A DNA stretch of 64,000 nucleotides from Micromonospora chersina (GCF_900091475.1 NZ_FMIB01000002.1:2294001-2358000), one strand, 5' to 3'. Positions 8,204 to 18,241 are shown, counted from the first letter of the stretch. The notes: generated from the sequence alone by a model not told the origin. A program made the numbers and translations.

Positions 8204-10947
8204 TGACGCGACCGACCGAGATCATCGTGGTGCCGCACACCCACTGGGACCGGGAGTGGTACGAGCCGTTCCAGCGGTTCCGGCTGCGGCTCGTGGCGCT
8301 GCTCGACGACGTCTTCGACCGGATGGCGCACGACCCGCGGCAGCGGTTCACCCTGGACGGGCAGCTCGCCGCTGTCGACGACTACCTGGAGGTCCGCCCG
8401 GAGCGGCGCGAGCAGGTGATCGAACTGGTCCGCGCCGGCCGGCTGTCGGTGGGCCCCTGGCAGATCCTGCTCGACGAGTTCCTCTGCTCCGGCGAGAACA
8501 TCGTCCGCAACCTGGAACGGGGGCTGACCCGCAGCGCCGACCTGGGCGGCGCCATGCCGGTCGGCTACCTGCCCGACATGTTCGGCCACATCGCCCAGAT
8601 GCCGCAGATCCTGGCCGGTGCCGGGCTGGCCCACGCCTGCGTGTTCCGCGGCGTTCCCGAGCGGGTGCACCAGCACGCCTTCGCCTGGCAGGCGCCCGAC
8701 GGCACCACGATCCGCACGCAGTACCTGCCCGGCGGCTACGGCAACGCCGCAGCGCTGATGGAGAACGCCGGGCAGGTCACCCGCCGGGCCGGTGACCTCG
8801 CGGACCGGCTGGCCGGGTGGCGGCCGGCCGGCGACGACACCCCGGTCCTGGCCATGTACGGCACCGACCACGCCGCTCCCGCGCCGGACGCCCCCGACCT
8901 GCTGGCCACCGCCGACCTCGACGGCACCCGGCTGCGGCTGGGCACCCTGGCCGAGTACTTCGCCACCCAACCGGCCACTGTCGACGGCCTGCCGGTGGTC
9001 CGCGGCGAGCTGCGGTCGCACGCCCGGGCCAACATCCTGCCCGGCGTGATCTCCGTCCGCGCCCACCTCAAGCAGGCCATGAACCGCGCCGAGCGGCGCG
9101 TCGAGCGGTACGCCGAACCGCTCGCCGCGCTGACCCACGACGGGTCGGTGCAGCGCTTCCTCGACATGGCCTGGACCCGGCTGATCGACGCGAGCTGCCA
9201 TGACTCGGTGACCGGCTGCGGCTGCGACGAGACGGCCGAGCAGGTCGCGGCCCGGCTCGCCGAGGCCGACCAGCTCGGCCGCGCGGTCTGCGATCTGGTC
9301 GGCGCGCGGCTGTCCGCCGCCGTGCCCCGGGACGGCTACCTGCTGTTCAACCCGACCCCGTCGGCCCGTACCGCCCTGGTGCGCCTGGACGTCGAGGTGC
9401 CGGCCGACGGCGGCGTGGCACTCGCGGACGCCGCCGGCCGCAGCGTGGCCGCGCAGGTGCTCGACAGGAGCCGCACGGTGCTCGCCGACGACGTGGTGCC
9501 GGCGGCCGACCTGGCGGCCGTGCTGACCCGGGTGCACGGCCGGGAGCTGTACGGCCAGGAGGTCACGGCCTGGTCGGTGTCGCCGGAGGACGCCACCCTC
9601 ACCTTCGAGGTGGCCCGGCACGGCGATCCGGCCTTCGACGTCGAGGACGTGCGCCTGGCGCTCGCGGCCGTCCAGGCCGACAGGTGGCGGGTACGCATCC
9701 TCGCCGCTCCCCGGGCCACCGTCGCCGCGCTCGTCGACGTGCCGCCGCTGGGGCACGCCGCGGTCCGCCCGGCGCCGCTGCCGGCGACCGCGGCGGCCGC
9801 GTCCGACCCGGTCACGGTGGCCGGCCGCAGCGTCGACAACGGCCTGCTCCGGGTCGACGTCGCCGAGGACGGCACGCTGGCGCTGTCCACCCCGGACGGG
9901 GTGACAGTGGACGGGGTGGGCCGGATCGTCGACGGCGGCGACGTGGGCGACAGCTACAACTACGCCCCGCCGGCCGCCGACGAACTGGTCGACAAGCCAC
10001 GGGCGGTGCGGACCGTGGTGCGCCACGACGGGCCGCTGGTGGCCGTCCTGGACGTGGTACGCGAGTACCGGTGGCCGGTCGCCGCGGACGTCGACGCCGG
10101 CTCCCGCGCCGTGGACCGCGAGCCGATCACCGTCACCACACGGGTCGAGCTGCGCCGCGGCGAGCCCTTCGTCCGGCTGCGCGTCGAGTTCGACAACCGC
10201 TGCGACGACCACCGGGTCCGGCTGCACCTGCCGCTGCCGTCACCGGCCGACACCTCGTACGCCGAGGGCCAGTTCGCCGTCGTGGCGCGCGGCCTGACCG
10301 CGGAGGGCGGTGGCGGTGAGGTGCCGCTGCCCACCTTCCCGGCCAACGGGTTCGTCGCGGCCGGCGGCCCGGACGGGGCGCTCGCCGTGCTGCTGACCCA
10401 GCCCACCGAGTACGAGCTGACCGACTCCGGCCGCGAGCTGGCGGTCACCGTGCTGCGGTCGATCGGCATGCTGTCGCGCAACCGGCACGCCCTGCGCGAC
10501 GAGCCGGCCGGTCCGCAGCTGCCGACGCCCGAGGCGCAGTGCCGTGGCGCCCGCGCCGTCGAGTTGGCGGTGCTGCCGTACCGGGGGGCCTGGCACGAGG
10601 CGGGGGTGCTGGCGGCGGCGGAGGCGTACCGGCACGAGCTGCTGGCCTTCCCCGGCACGGCCGGCCCGGGCGCCCCGCTGCCCGCGCCGGTGGCCGGGCT
10701 CTCCGTCGACGGGGCCGGGGTCGCGCTGACAAGCGTCCGGGACCGGGCCGGCCGCACCGAGGTACGGCTCGTGGCGCAGACCCCTGTCGACACCACGGCC
10801 GTGCTCGGCGGCGGGACCGTCCGCGGCGCGTGGCGGGCCGACCTGCTCGGCCGGGCCGGCGAACCGCTCGCGGTCGACGGCGACGGGCTGGTCCGGCTGC
10901 CGCTGCGCGCCTGGGAGATCGCCACGGTGCAGCTCGACCTGTCCTGA
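8203..10947 (+). CDS. Alpha-mannosidase, glycoside hydrolase family 38
   Basis: The 914-residue enzyme should release alpha-linked mannose with a divalent metal in the active site. The N-terminal motif HTHWDREWY (residues 12-20) gives the metal-binding His and Asp. 'YLPDMFGH' contains the expected nucleophile Asp125, and 'CHDSVTGCGCDE' near residue 330 is the conserved helical-domain motif. The long C-terminal beta-domains fit bacterial GH38 size. There is no signal peptide, so it works on an imported glycoside, which agrees with the transporter in the same operon. The ATG overlaps the previous stop. It is the last gene of the operon; the next gene lies on the opposite strand. Confidence 0.88.
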   Translation: MTRPTEIIVVPHTHWDREWYEPFQRFRLRLVALLDDVFDRMAHDPRQRFTLDGQLAAVDDYLEVRPERREQVIELVRAGRLSVGPWQILLDEFLCSGENIVRNLERGLTRSADLGGAMPVGYLPDMFGHIAQMPQILAGAGLAHACVFRGVPERVHQHAFAWQAPDGTTIRTQYLPGGYGNAAALMENAGQVTRRAGDLADRLAGWRPAGDDTPVLAMYGTDHAAPAPDAPDLLATADLDGTRLRLGTLAEYFATQPATVDGLPVVRGELRSHARANILPGVISVRAHLKQAMNRAERRVERYAEPLAALTHDGSVQRFLDMAWTRLIDASCHDSVTGCGCDETAEQVAARLAEADQLGRAVCDLVGARLSAAVPRDGYLLFNPTPSARTALVRLDVEVPADGGVALADAAGRSVAAQVLDRSRTVLADDVVPAADLAAVLTRVHGRELYGQEVTAWSVSPEDATLTFEVARHGDPAFDVEDVRLALAAVQADRWRVRILAAPRATVAALVDVPPLGHAAVRPAPLPATAAAASDPVTVAGRSVDNGLLRVDVAEDGTLALSTPDGVTVDGVGRIVDGGDVGDSYNYAPPAADELVDKPRAVRTVVRHDGPLVAVLDVVREYRWPVAADVDAGSRAVDREPITVTTRVELRRGEPFVRLRVEFDNRCDDHRVRLHLPLPSPADTSYAEGQFAVVARGLTAEGGGGEVPLPTFPANGFVAAGGPDGALAVLLTQPTEYELTDSGRELAVTVLRSIGMLSRNRHALRDEPAGPQLPTPEAQCRGARAVELAVLPYRGAWHEAGVLAAAEAYRHELLAFPGTAGPGAPLPAPVAGLSVDGAGVALTSVRDRAGRTEVRLVAQTPVDTTAVLGGGTVRGAWRADLLGRAGEPLAVDGDGLVRLPLRAWEIATVQLDLS

Positions 10948-11001
10948 TCCACCGGACCGCGCACGCGCCGCGACGCCGGCGGCCGGACCGGGCGCCGTCA
11001 C

Positions 11002-11913
11002 CTACCGCGGGCGCGGCGCGGCGTTGTCGAGGTTGAGCAGCCCGGCGTCGACCACGGCCCGACTCATCGGCCGGGTCAGCTCGGCCAGGCGGGCGCACCC
11101 GTCGGCGCCGAGCACCGCGTACGCGGGCGTGGCGAGCCGGTCGGTGGCGGCTTCCAGCCACGCACGCTGCGCCCGCCCCGCGGCGGTCAGGGTCGGCTCG
11201 TCGCCCTCGACCAGTCCGCGGCCGCGCAGCCGCTCGACCGCGTCCGCCCACTGCTCGCCGCTCCAGCCGCGCGTGCGGCGCAGGAAGCGGACCGACGCCT
11301 CGCCGGACGCGGCGTGCAGCACGAGCGCCTCCAACCCGGTGAGGCCCGCCAGCACCAGGGCGGCGACGTGCCCGTCGCCGCGGAACTCCCGCAGCACCGT
11401 CTGGGCCTGCCAGAGGACCAGGTGCGGCCGCTCCGGCCAGGGCAGCGCGGCGTGGGCGGCGGACAGCGGCCGCCCCTCGGGGTACGCCGTGACGGACTCG
11501 GCGGCGCGGCGGGCCAACTCGGCGGCCTCGGCCATCTCCGGGCCGTGCACCAGGTCGCCGAGCGCCCGGGTCAGGGCCGCGTCGGCGGCCGCCAGCCGGG
11601 CGGCCAGCACGGCGGCCGGCGTGGCCCGCTCCCAGGCGGCGGGCAGCACCCGGGCCACGAGGGCGGGGTTGAAGTTGAAGAAGGTGGCGGCCACCGGGGC
11701 CGGGCCGACCGGTCCCAGGGCAGCCGCGCGGGAGGCGAAGTAGCCGGCCGGCTCCGCGAGGCCGAGGGCCGCGTACCGCTCGTGCGCCTCCGGCACGAAG
11801 TAGATCATCGCGTGCAGGGGTTCGGTCACCCGCCAGGCGCGGCGGACGACGGCCGGGTCGAGCGCCGCCGGCGCCGCCCAGTCGGGAACCAGCTCGTCCG
11901 TCATGTCCGCCAT
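11002..11913 (-). CDS. SCO6745-like hypothetical protein
   Basis: The 303-residue protein resembles the SCO6745 family found widely in actinobacteria and has no proven function. Typical features are 'AWRVTEPLHAMIYFVPEA' near the N-terminus, 'YFASRAAALGPV', and a C-terminal helical region with 'GWSGEQWADAVERL', which looks winged-helix-like. I chose the ATG at 11913 because GGAAGG lies seven bases upstream; an in-frame start 45 bases earlier lacks such a site. It is a single gene convergent with the mannosidase operon. Confidence 0.65.
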   Translation of the reverse strand: MADMTDELVPDWAAPAALDPAVVRRAWRVTEPLHAMIYFVPEAHERYAALGLAEPAGYFASRAAALGPVGPAPVAATFFNFNPALVARVLPAAWERATPAAVLAARLAAADAALTRALGDLVHGPEMAEAAELARRAAESVTAYPEGRPLSAAHAALPWPERPHLVLWQAQTVLREFRGDGHVAALVLAGLTGLEALVLHAASGEASVRFLRRTRGWSGEQWADAVERLRGRGLVEGDEPTLTAAGRAQRAWLEAATDRLATPAYAVLGADGCARLAELTRPMSRAVVDAGLLNLDNAAPRPR

Positions 11914-12126
11914 GTCGCTGCCTTCCGCCGGGAACGTTACCGACGGGTAGGTTCCCATGCCGACGGCGGCCGTGTCACCTGCCAGGCAAAGGATGCCCTG
12001 TCGGGTCCTGTTGCTCGGGTCAACGACGTGTTCTCATACCGGGACGACGATGTCACCGACCTGCGCACGGCGACCCCGTCCCAGGCCGCTCGGTGACTCC
12101 AATCCCCCGGCGCGAAAGGTGCAAGG

Positions 12127-13089
12127 ATGCACAGAAGACCAACCTTCCAACTCGCGGTCCTGACCGCCACCGCGGCGACGTTCCTGGCGGCCGGCGGAGC
12201 GTCGGCGGCGGCGGGCACGGCGCCGTCCTTCACCGCCTCGGCGGGCGCAGCGGCGTGTGAGCCGGGTGCCGGGCACAGCGCGGCCCGCGTGGCCGAGGGC
12301 GCCACCGCACAGGAGCCGGAGCTCTACTCCAAGAACGAGGCCAACGCCTACGGCGTTATCAAGGACTCGCCGCGCCAGGCCAACGGCAGCGTCACCATCC
12401 CCACGGTCTTCCACATGGTCTCCGACCACCCGCTCACCGCGGCGGAGACGACCCGGTGGAACACCCTGATCGCGGCGCAGATGACCGTGCTGAACGACTC
12501 GTTCGCGGGCCGCACGGCGGCGGACGCCGCCGACACGCCGTTCCGCTTCTCGCTCGTCGAGACCACGTGGACGGTGAACAGCGACTGGTACACCGTCGTG
12601 CCCGGCAAGAACGAGCGGGACATGAAGCAGGCGTTGTACACGGGCGACGCCCGCACCCTGAACGTGTACGCGGCCAACATCGGCGGCGGGCTCCTCGGCT
12701 GGGCGTACTTCCCGAAGGGCTACAACAACGGCCGGGACTACATCGACGGCGTCGTGATGCTCGACGAGTCGATGCCGGGCGGCACGGCGGGCAAGTACGC
12801 CCTGGGTGACACCCTGACGCACGAGGTCGGGCACTGGCTCATGCTGGAGCACACCTTCGCGCACGGGTGCTCCGCCTCCGGCGACTACGTCGCGGACACC
12901 CCGCGTGAGGCGGCGCCGCAGTTCAACTGCCCGGTGGGTGCGGACACCTGCACCGCGCCCGGGCTGGACCCGATCCACAACTTCATGGACTACACGCAGG
13001 ACTCCTGCATGAACATGTTCACCGCCGGACAGGCGGACCGGATGAGTGACGCCTGGGTGGCCTTCCGGGCCGGCGGCGGCAAGCAGTAA
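12127..13089 (+). CDS. Secreted zinc metalloprotease, peptidase family M43 (pappalysin-like)
   Basis: The 320-residue protein has a signal peptide (hydrophobic stretch about residues 8-28, ASA-type cleavage) and should act outside the cell. The zinc site is HEVGHWLMLEH (232-242), the long HExxHxxGxxH-like form with His at the third position, followed by a Met-turn region 'HNFMDYTQDSCM'. Both are characteristic of M43 cytophagalysin/pappalysin proteases. Several Cys pairs near the active site should form disulphides. The ATG is preceded by a purine-rich stretch (GAAAGGTGCAAGG). It stands alone with its own terminator. Confidence 0.87.
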   Translation: MHRRPTFQLAVLTATAATFLAAGGASAAAGTAPSFTASAGAAACEPGAGHSAARVAEGATAQEPELYSKNEANAYGVIKDSPRQANGSVTIPTVFHMVSDHPLTAAETTRWNTLIAAQMTVLNDSFAGRTAADAADTPFRFSLVETTWTVNSDWYTVVPGKNERDMKQALYTGDARTLNVYAANIGGGLLGWAYFPKGYNNGRDYIDGVVMLDESMPGGTAGKYALGDTLTHEVGHWLMLEHTFAHGCSASGDYVADTPREAAPQFNCPVGADTCTAPGLDPIHNFMDYTQDSCMNMFTAGQADRMSDAWVAFRAGGGKQ

Positions 13090-13110
13090 CCGGTCTCCGG
13101 ACTGACGTGT

Positions 13111-13148
13111 CGGGGTCGGCGGGTCGCGCGAGCGGCTCGCCGACCCCG
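13111..13148 (+). terminator. Hairpin terminator after the M43 protease gene
   Basis: Perfect 11-bp arms CGGGGTCGGCG (13111-13121) and CGCCGACCCCG (13138-13148) start 21 bases after the protease stop. The intervening GC-rich bases can pair further. There is no T-run, as is usual for actinobacteria. It may serve the convergent DoxX gene as well. Confidence 0.65.
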
Positions 13149-13210
13149 ACGGCGTTGGGGGCTGCGCGGGCTGCCGGGACGAGGCACACGGTCGGGGACA
13201 CCGCGCCGGG

Positions 13211-13594
13211 TCAGCCGGTGAAGGACTCCGGGCCGAAGCGGCCCCACGCCACGAAGGCGGCCAGGGCGAGGTAGACCAGGTCGGGCACGGTCGTCACCCG
13301 CTCGCCACGACGGAGGCGCATGGTCGCCGCGCAGGCGAACAGCAACGCCACACAGGTGGCGGTCACCGGCACCAGAACCGGGGCGATGTCGAGCACGGCG
13401 GGCAGGATCAGGCCCGCGGCGGCCAGGATTTCGAGGGCTCCGATGGCCCTGAGGGCGCCGGGACTGAAGTCCAGGACCCATTCCGCGGCGCGACCCACCG
13501 AGGCGATCTTCTCCCTGGGCACGAACATCTTGCTGGTGCTGCCCAGGAGGACGGCGGCCAGCAGTCCGGTGACGAGCCACAGCGCGAGGTTCAC
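13211..13594 (-). CDS. DoxX-family small membrane protein
   Basis: The 127-residue protein has four hydrophobic segments and starts NLALWLVTGLLAAVLLGSTS after the initiating residue, the classic DoxX N-terminus. 'SPGALRAIGALEILAAAGLI' matches the family's second segment. DoxX proteins are inner-membrane proteins sometimes linked to thiol or redox homeostasis. I chose GTG 13594 because AAGGAG sits six bases upstream; the ATG at 13600 directly abuts that site, and still longer starts add unconserved residues. Confidence 0.8.
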   Translation of the reverse strand: MNLALWLVTGLLAAVLLGSTSKMFVPREKIASVGRAAEWVLDFSPGALRAIGALEILAAAGLILPAVLDIAPVLVPVTATCVALLFACAATMRLRRGERVTTVPDLVYLALAAFVAWGRFGPESFTG

Positions 13595-13760
13595 GAGCAT
13601 CTCCTTGAGGGTTGTCGGTCTCCGGTCGACCATGGAGATGCCGGCGGCCCGGTCCTTGTGACAGCCCGGCGGTGTGGCCCGCACCACGGAGCGCGGGCGT
13701 CGCCGCCGCGAGGGCCGCCGGCGGAGCCCACCGGGGCCAACGGCCCGACGCCTCCGGCCG

Positions 13761-13773
13761 TATCCTTCGCCGG
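13761..13773 (+). promoter_or_regulatory. -10 element for a leaderless transcript
   Basis: TATCCT at 13761-13766 is followed six bases later by the GTG start at 13773. This -10-to-start distance would place transcription initiation on the start codon, as in actinobacterial leaderless genes. No ribosome-binding sequence is present. Confidence 0.5.
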
Positions 13774-14522
13774 TGCCGCTCCTCTTCTCGACCGCGACCC
13801 GTTCCCGTCACCGCGCCCACGGGGCACCGAAGTCGCTCGGGGTGGTCGCCGGGCTCGTGGTCACGCTGCTGCTCGCCGGCTGCGGCCTCGTCGCCCGTCC
13901 CGGCGCCGCCTCCCTGCTGCGGTTCGAGTTCGCGCCCACCACCGGCGACGGGTACATGAACCAGCTCCTCACCATCTACAACGACGGCACCCGGCTGCTC
14001 GCCCCGACACTGGAGTTCACCGCGCTCGACGCCGCCCGGAACCCGCTACCGGCGGTGCGGGTCACCACGGTGTACGGCAGTGACCGCGGTCGCCTGGTCG
14101 TCGCGCCGGGCGGTGGCGTTGACGTGCTGGTCTTCACGGGCGAGGGTGCCGCGTTGGCCGAGGACGTGGCCGTCTCCGTACGCACCGCGGAGGTGGTCGA
14201 CGCCCCGGTCGTCGGCGTCGAGCCGGTGGTCACCCCGATGGACGACGCCGGCCGGGCGCTCGACCGCAACAGCCGGTTCACCGCCGTGTCGCTGCGCAAC
14301 GACGACAGCGAGCCGATGAGCGTCCGGCTGGTCTACATCGTCTGGACCGAGCCCGAGGGAGACGAGCGGCAGCAGGCCGAGCAGGTGGTGCCGGTCGGCG
14401 ACCTGATCGTCCTGCCACCGAACCAGAGCACGCTGGTGCCGGTCACCGGTGCGGCGCGGACCGCGGTGGAGGGCGCGGCGGGGCGCGTCCCGGCCAGCAT
14501 CAAGGCGTACCTCTCCCGCTGA
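13773..14522 (+). CDS. Hypothetical exported lipoprotein
   Basis: I do not recognise a named family. The 249-residue product has a hydrophobic segment ending in the lipobox LLAGC (Cys37), then about 210 residues of beta-strand-rich sequence with few charged clusters. Two similar blocks ('LTIYNDGTRLLAPTLEF' and 'AVSLRNDDSEPMSVRLVY') suggest a repeated immunoglobulin-like fold. The frame is open further upstream, but GTG 13773 gives a normal signal sequence and lies six bases after a good -10 element, so a leaderless start is likely. Confidence 0.6.
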   Translation: MPLLFSTATRSRHRAHGAPKSLGVVAGLVVTLLLAGCGLVARPGAASLLRFEFAPTTGDGYMNQLLTIYNDGTRLLAPTLEFTALDAARNPLPAVRVTTVYGSDRGRLVVAPGGGVDVLVFTGEGAALAEDVAVSVRTAEVVDAPVVGVEPVVTPMDDAGRALDRNSRFTAVSLRNDDSEPMSVRLVYIVWTEPEGDERQQAEQVVPVGDLIVLPPNQSTLVPVTGAARTAVEGAAGRVPASIKAYLSR

Positions 14523-14602
14523 CCCGCCGGCCGGCGGCCCTCGCGGCCCGGAATGCTCTCGACAGCCGGACGGCGAGGGCGCGGCAGGAAACGGCAGAGG
14601 GC

Positions 14603-14637
14603 GGGTGGGGTGCCGGCCCACCGACGGCACCCCACCC
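14603..14637. terminator. Bidirectional terminator between convergent genes
   Basis: Perfect 13-bp arms GGGTGGGGTGCCG (14603-14615) and CGGCACCCCACCC (14625-14637) flank a 9-base loop. The hairpin lies between the 3' ends of the lipoprotein gene and the GH11 xylanase gene, so it can serve both. Confidence 0.75.
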
Positions 14638-14647
14638 ACGTGTCAGG

Positions 14648-15643
<996 letters not shown>

Positions 15644-15739
15644 CTACGTGCTTCCTCCTCGTGACGGCTGGCGGAGGCCAGCAGCGGTACGACCCGGCGC
15701 GGTTCGCATCGACGGAAGTAGATAGGTTCCGCCAGCGCC

Positions 15740-15788
15740 AGCATCGATCGCGCCGCCGCGGGTTGTCAACAACTTCCGGAAATGGCGC
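15740..15788 (-). promoter_or_regulatory. Probable GH11 promoter with adjacent operator half-site
   Basis: On the minus strand TTGACA (15764-15769) is followed 18 bases later by GATGCT (15740-15745). A degenerate copy of the locus operator, CCGGAAATGGCGC (15776-15788), sits just upstream of the -35. It keeps the CCGGAA half but not the second half. Confidence 0.45.
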
Positions 15789-15902
15789 GGAAGACTCCTG
15801 GCCCTCGACATCCCTGTTCAGGAAGCACGCACGGCCGCCGGTGACCCGGGCGTTCTGACGGGATTCCGGGGCAGTGCCGAGCCGTGCTCACCGACGCGGT
15901 TC

Positions 15903-15916
15903 CGGAAGTTTCCGGG
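15903..15916. promoter_or_regulatory. Xylan-locus palindromic operator CCGGAAGTTTCCGG
   Basis: This is a 6-bp inverted repeat with a 2-base spacer. It differs from the locus consensus CCGGAAnTTTCGG at one position. It lies just after the acetyl-xylan esterase stop and 260 bases upstream of the GH11 start, so it could loop with the site nearer the GH11 promoter. Confidence 0.6.
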
Positions 15917-15920
15917 AAGG

Positions 15921-16886
15921 TCAGCCGTCCAGGGCGGTACGGAGGAAGTCGAGCGCCGCCGCGTCGTCGTCGATGCCGCCCGCCTCGTGGCCGTTGTACC
16001 GCCACACGGCCAGCTCGACCGGCCCCCGGTAGGCGTTGACCGCGGCGAACACCGTGGACGGGGGCACGATGTCGTCCATCAGCGCGACGGAGAAGCGCGC
16101 CGGCACGCCCGCCCGGCGGGCGAAGGCCACCCCGTCGACGTAGCCGAGGGTGCGCAGCACGGCCTCCTCCCGGTCCCGGTGCACCGCCAGGTAGTCCCGG
16201 ATCTCCCGGTACGGGTGGGCGTCGGTGACCGTCACCGCGCGCGGGATGTCGCACAGGAACGGCACGTACGCCACGGCGGCCCGCAGGTCCGGCACCAGTG
16301 CGGCGGCGGCCAGCGCGGCGCCGCCGCCCTGGCTGTGGCCGAGCACCGCCACCCGGCCCGGGTCGACGGCGGGCAGCCGGCGGGCCGCGTCGACGGCCCG
16401 GACCGCGTCGGTGAGGAAGCGCCGGTAGTAGTACCGGCGCGGGTCCTCGATGCCCCGGGTGGCCATGCCGGGCGCCTGCGGACCGGCCCCGGCCAGGTCG
16501 GGGGTGTCGCCCCGACTCCAGCCGGAGCCCTGGCCGCGGGTGTCCATCTGGAGGTGCGCGAACCCGGCGGCGGCCCAGAGCAGGTTCTCCAGCGGGTGGC
16601 CCCGCCCGCCGCCGTAGCCGACGTACTGCACGATCGTGGGCAGCCGGCCGGTGGCCCCGCGGGGCACGCGCAGCCAGGCCCGGACCGACTGGCCGGCGAA
16701 GCCGGGAAACGCCACGTCGAACACGTCCAGGCCGGTCAACGGGCTGTCCAGCGGGGTCACGGCGAGGTCGCCCTCGCACGCGCGGGCCTCGGCGAGGGTG
16801 TCGGCCCAGAACGCGTCGAAGTCGTCCGGTTCGCGCAGGGCGCTGCGGTAGGCGCGCAGCTCCGCCTCGGGCAGGTCGGTGTACAC
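15921..16886 (-). CDS. axe: Acetyl-xylan esterase / cephalosporin-C deacetylase, CE7 (AXE1) family
   Basis: The 321-residue alpha/beta hydrolase should remove acetyl groups from xylo-oligosaccharides. The CE7 pattern is clear: 'QYVGYGGGRG', the RGQ motif in 'MDTRGQGSGW', the nucleophile Ser185 in GHSQGGG, Asp271 or Asp272 in 'LMDDIVPPS' and His300 in 'YNGHEAGG'. No signal peptide is present, so it acts in the cytoplasm on imported substrate, as CE7 enzymes do. It is divergent from the LacI gene at 16992 with 105 bases between them. The start is a GTG with GAGGAG about 13 bases upstream, which is rather far. Confidence 0.87.
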   Translation of the reverse strand: MYTDLPEAELRAYRSALREPDDFDAFWADTLAEARACEGDLAVTPLDSPLTGLDVFDVAFPGFAGQSVRAWLRVPRGATGRLPTIVQYVGYGGGRGHPLENLLWAAAGFAHLQMDTRGQGSGWSRGDTPDLAGAGPQAPGMATRGIEDPRRYYYRRFLTDAVRAVDAARRLPAVDPGRVAVLGHSQGGGAALAAAALVPDLRAAVAYVPFLCDIPRAVTVTDAHPYREIRDYLAVHRDREEAVLRTLGYVDGVAFARRAGVPARFSVALMDDIVPPSTVFAAVNAYRGPVELAVWRYNGHEAGGIDDDAAALDFLRTALDG

Positions 16887-16991
16887 GGCGCTGTCTCAAC
16901 TCCTCGGGACATAGGGGCCGGTCGGGGCTGTCGTCAACCCTCGGCCGGTGCGGCAAGATGGCTCGGAGCCGGCCGGGTGAAGGAGACGCGG

Positions 16992-18008
16992 GTGAACGCG
17001 GACGACGAGCGCAGGGTGACCATCACCGTGATCGCGCGGGAGGCCGGGGTGTCGGTGCCCACCGTGTCGCGCGTGCTCAACGGCCGCTCGGACGTGGCCC
17101 CGGACACCCGGGAACGGGTGGAGGAACTGCTGCGCCACCACGGCTACCGGCGGCGCGGCACCCGTGCGGTGCAGCGCGCGGCCCTGCTCGACCTGGTGTT
17201 CCCCGACCTGGACAGCCCGTGGGCGTTGGAGATCATCCGGGGGGTGGAGGACGTCGGGCACGCGGCCGGGGTGGGCACCGTGGTGTTGGCGATCCACAGC
17301 GAGTCCAGCTCGACCCGGCAGTGGTTGCAGAACCTGCGCGCCCGAGCCTCGGACGGCGTCATCGTGGTGACCTCGCACCTCAGCCCGCCGGTGCACGCCC
17401 AGCTGCGCCGGCTCAACGTGCCCGTGGTGGTGGTCGACCCGGCCGGCGCGCCCGCGACCGGCGTACCGACGATCGGTGCCACCAACTGGTCCGGCGGTCT
17501 CGCCGCGACCGAGCACCTGCTCGGCCTCGGGCACCGCCGGATCGGGTTCGTGACCGGCCCGGCGCGCCTGCTGTGCAGCCGGGCCCGGCTCGACGGCTAC
17601 CGGGCGGCCCTGGAGCACGCCGGGGTGCCCCTGGACGACCGGCTCGTGCAGCCCGGCGACTTCTACCACGCCTCCGGCTTCGCCGCCGGCAGCACACTGC
17701 TCGACCTCGACGACCCGCCGACCGCCATCTTCGCCGCCAGCGACCAGATGGCCTTCGGCGTCTACGAGGCCGTCCGCCGCCGCGGGCTCCGGGTCGCCGA
17801 CGACATCAGCATCGTCGGCTTCGACGACCTCCCCGAAGCCCGCTGGGCCTCCCCGCCGCTGACCACCGTCCGCCAACCCCTGGCCGAGATGGGCCGGCTC
17901 GCCGCCCGCACGGTGCTGCGCCTGGCCCAGGGCGAGGACATCGAGTCGCCCCAGGTCGAACTGGCCACCGACCTCGTGGTCCGGGACAGCACGGCCCGCC
18001 ACGACTAG
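16992..18008 (+). CDS. LacI-family transcriptional regulator (xylan-locus paralogue 1)
   Basis: The 338-residue repressor has an N-terminal LacI helix-turn-helix with recognition segment 'AGVSVPTVSRVLNGRSDV' (about 18-35), hinge helix 'TRERVEELLRHHGY', and a periplasmic-binding-protein-like effector domain ('FDDLPEARWASPPLTTVRQP'). AGGAG six bases before GTG 16992 fixes the start. Its DNA-reading helix is the same as those of the paralogues at 21980 and 23175, so the three should bind the same operators. Sequences in the effector domain differ. It lies between the esterase and the GH39-GH67 operon and probably represses them in the absence of xylo-oligosaccharide. Confidence 0.9.
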   Translation: MNADDERRVTITVIAREAGVSVPTVSRVLNGRSDVAPDTRERVEELLRHHGYRRRGTRAVQRAALLDLVFPDLDSPWALEIIRGVEDVGHAAGVGTVVLAIHSESSSTRQWLQNLRARASDGVIVVTSHLSPPVHAQLRRLNVPVVVVDPAGAPATGVPTIGATNWSGGLAATEHLLGLGHRRIGFVTGPARLLCSRARLDGYRAALEHAGVPLDDRLVQPGDFYHASGFAAGSTLLDLDDPPTAIFAASDQMAFGVYEAVRRRGLRVADDISIVGFDDLPEARWASPPLTTVRQPLAEMGRLAARTVLRLAQGEDIESPQVELATDLVVRDSTARHD

Positions 18009-18104
18009 CCCTCCGGCGTACGTCACCACGGACGCGCCCCGTGGTGGCGCGCACCCGGTGCGGCGGCAGGGCGGGACGGTGTCATGGGGCCTCATCGACG
18101 GCTT

Positions 18105-18117
18105 CCGGAAATTTCGG
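18105..18117. promoter_or_regulatory. Xylan-locus operator CCGGAAATTTCGG
   Basis: This site matches the locus consensus CCGGAAnTTTCGG exactly. It lies 97 bases after the LacI stop and about 137 bases upstream of the -35 of the GH39 promoter, so it probably works as an upstream auxiliary site. Confidence 0.65.
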
Positions 18118-18202
18118 CGCACGTTATCACGAGAACCAGCGGTGAACGAAGGCCCGATCGAGGGCCCCGAGCGCGCGGCCGGCCGACGGCTGTCAATGCC
18201 GA

Positions 18203-18212
18203 CAAGCGCTTG
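18203..18212. promoter_or_regulatory. Second-type palindrome CAAGCGCTTG upstream of GH39
   Basis: CAAGCGCTTG is a perfect 10-bp palindrome with the central GCGC typical of LacI/GalR operators. It differs from the CCGGAAnTTTCGG sites. It ends 29 bases before the GH39 -35 element. Confidence 0.4.
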
Positions 18213-18241
18213 GCGACGCGATATGCGCTCTTCCGCGCCCC

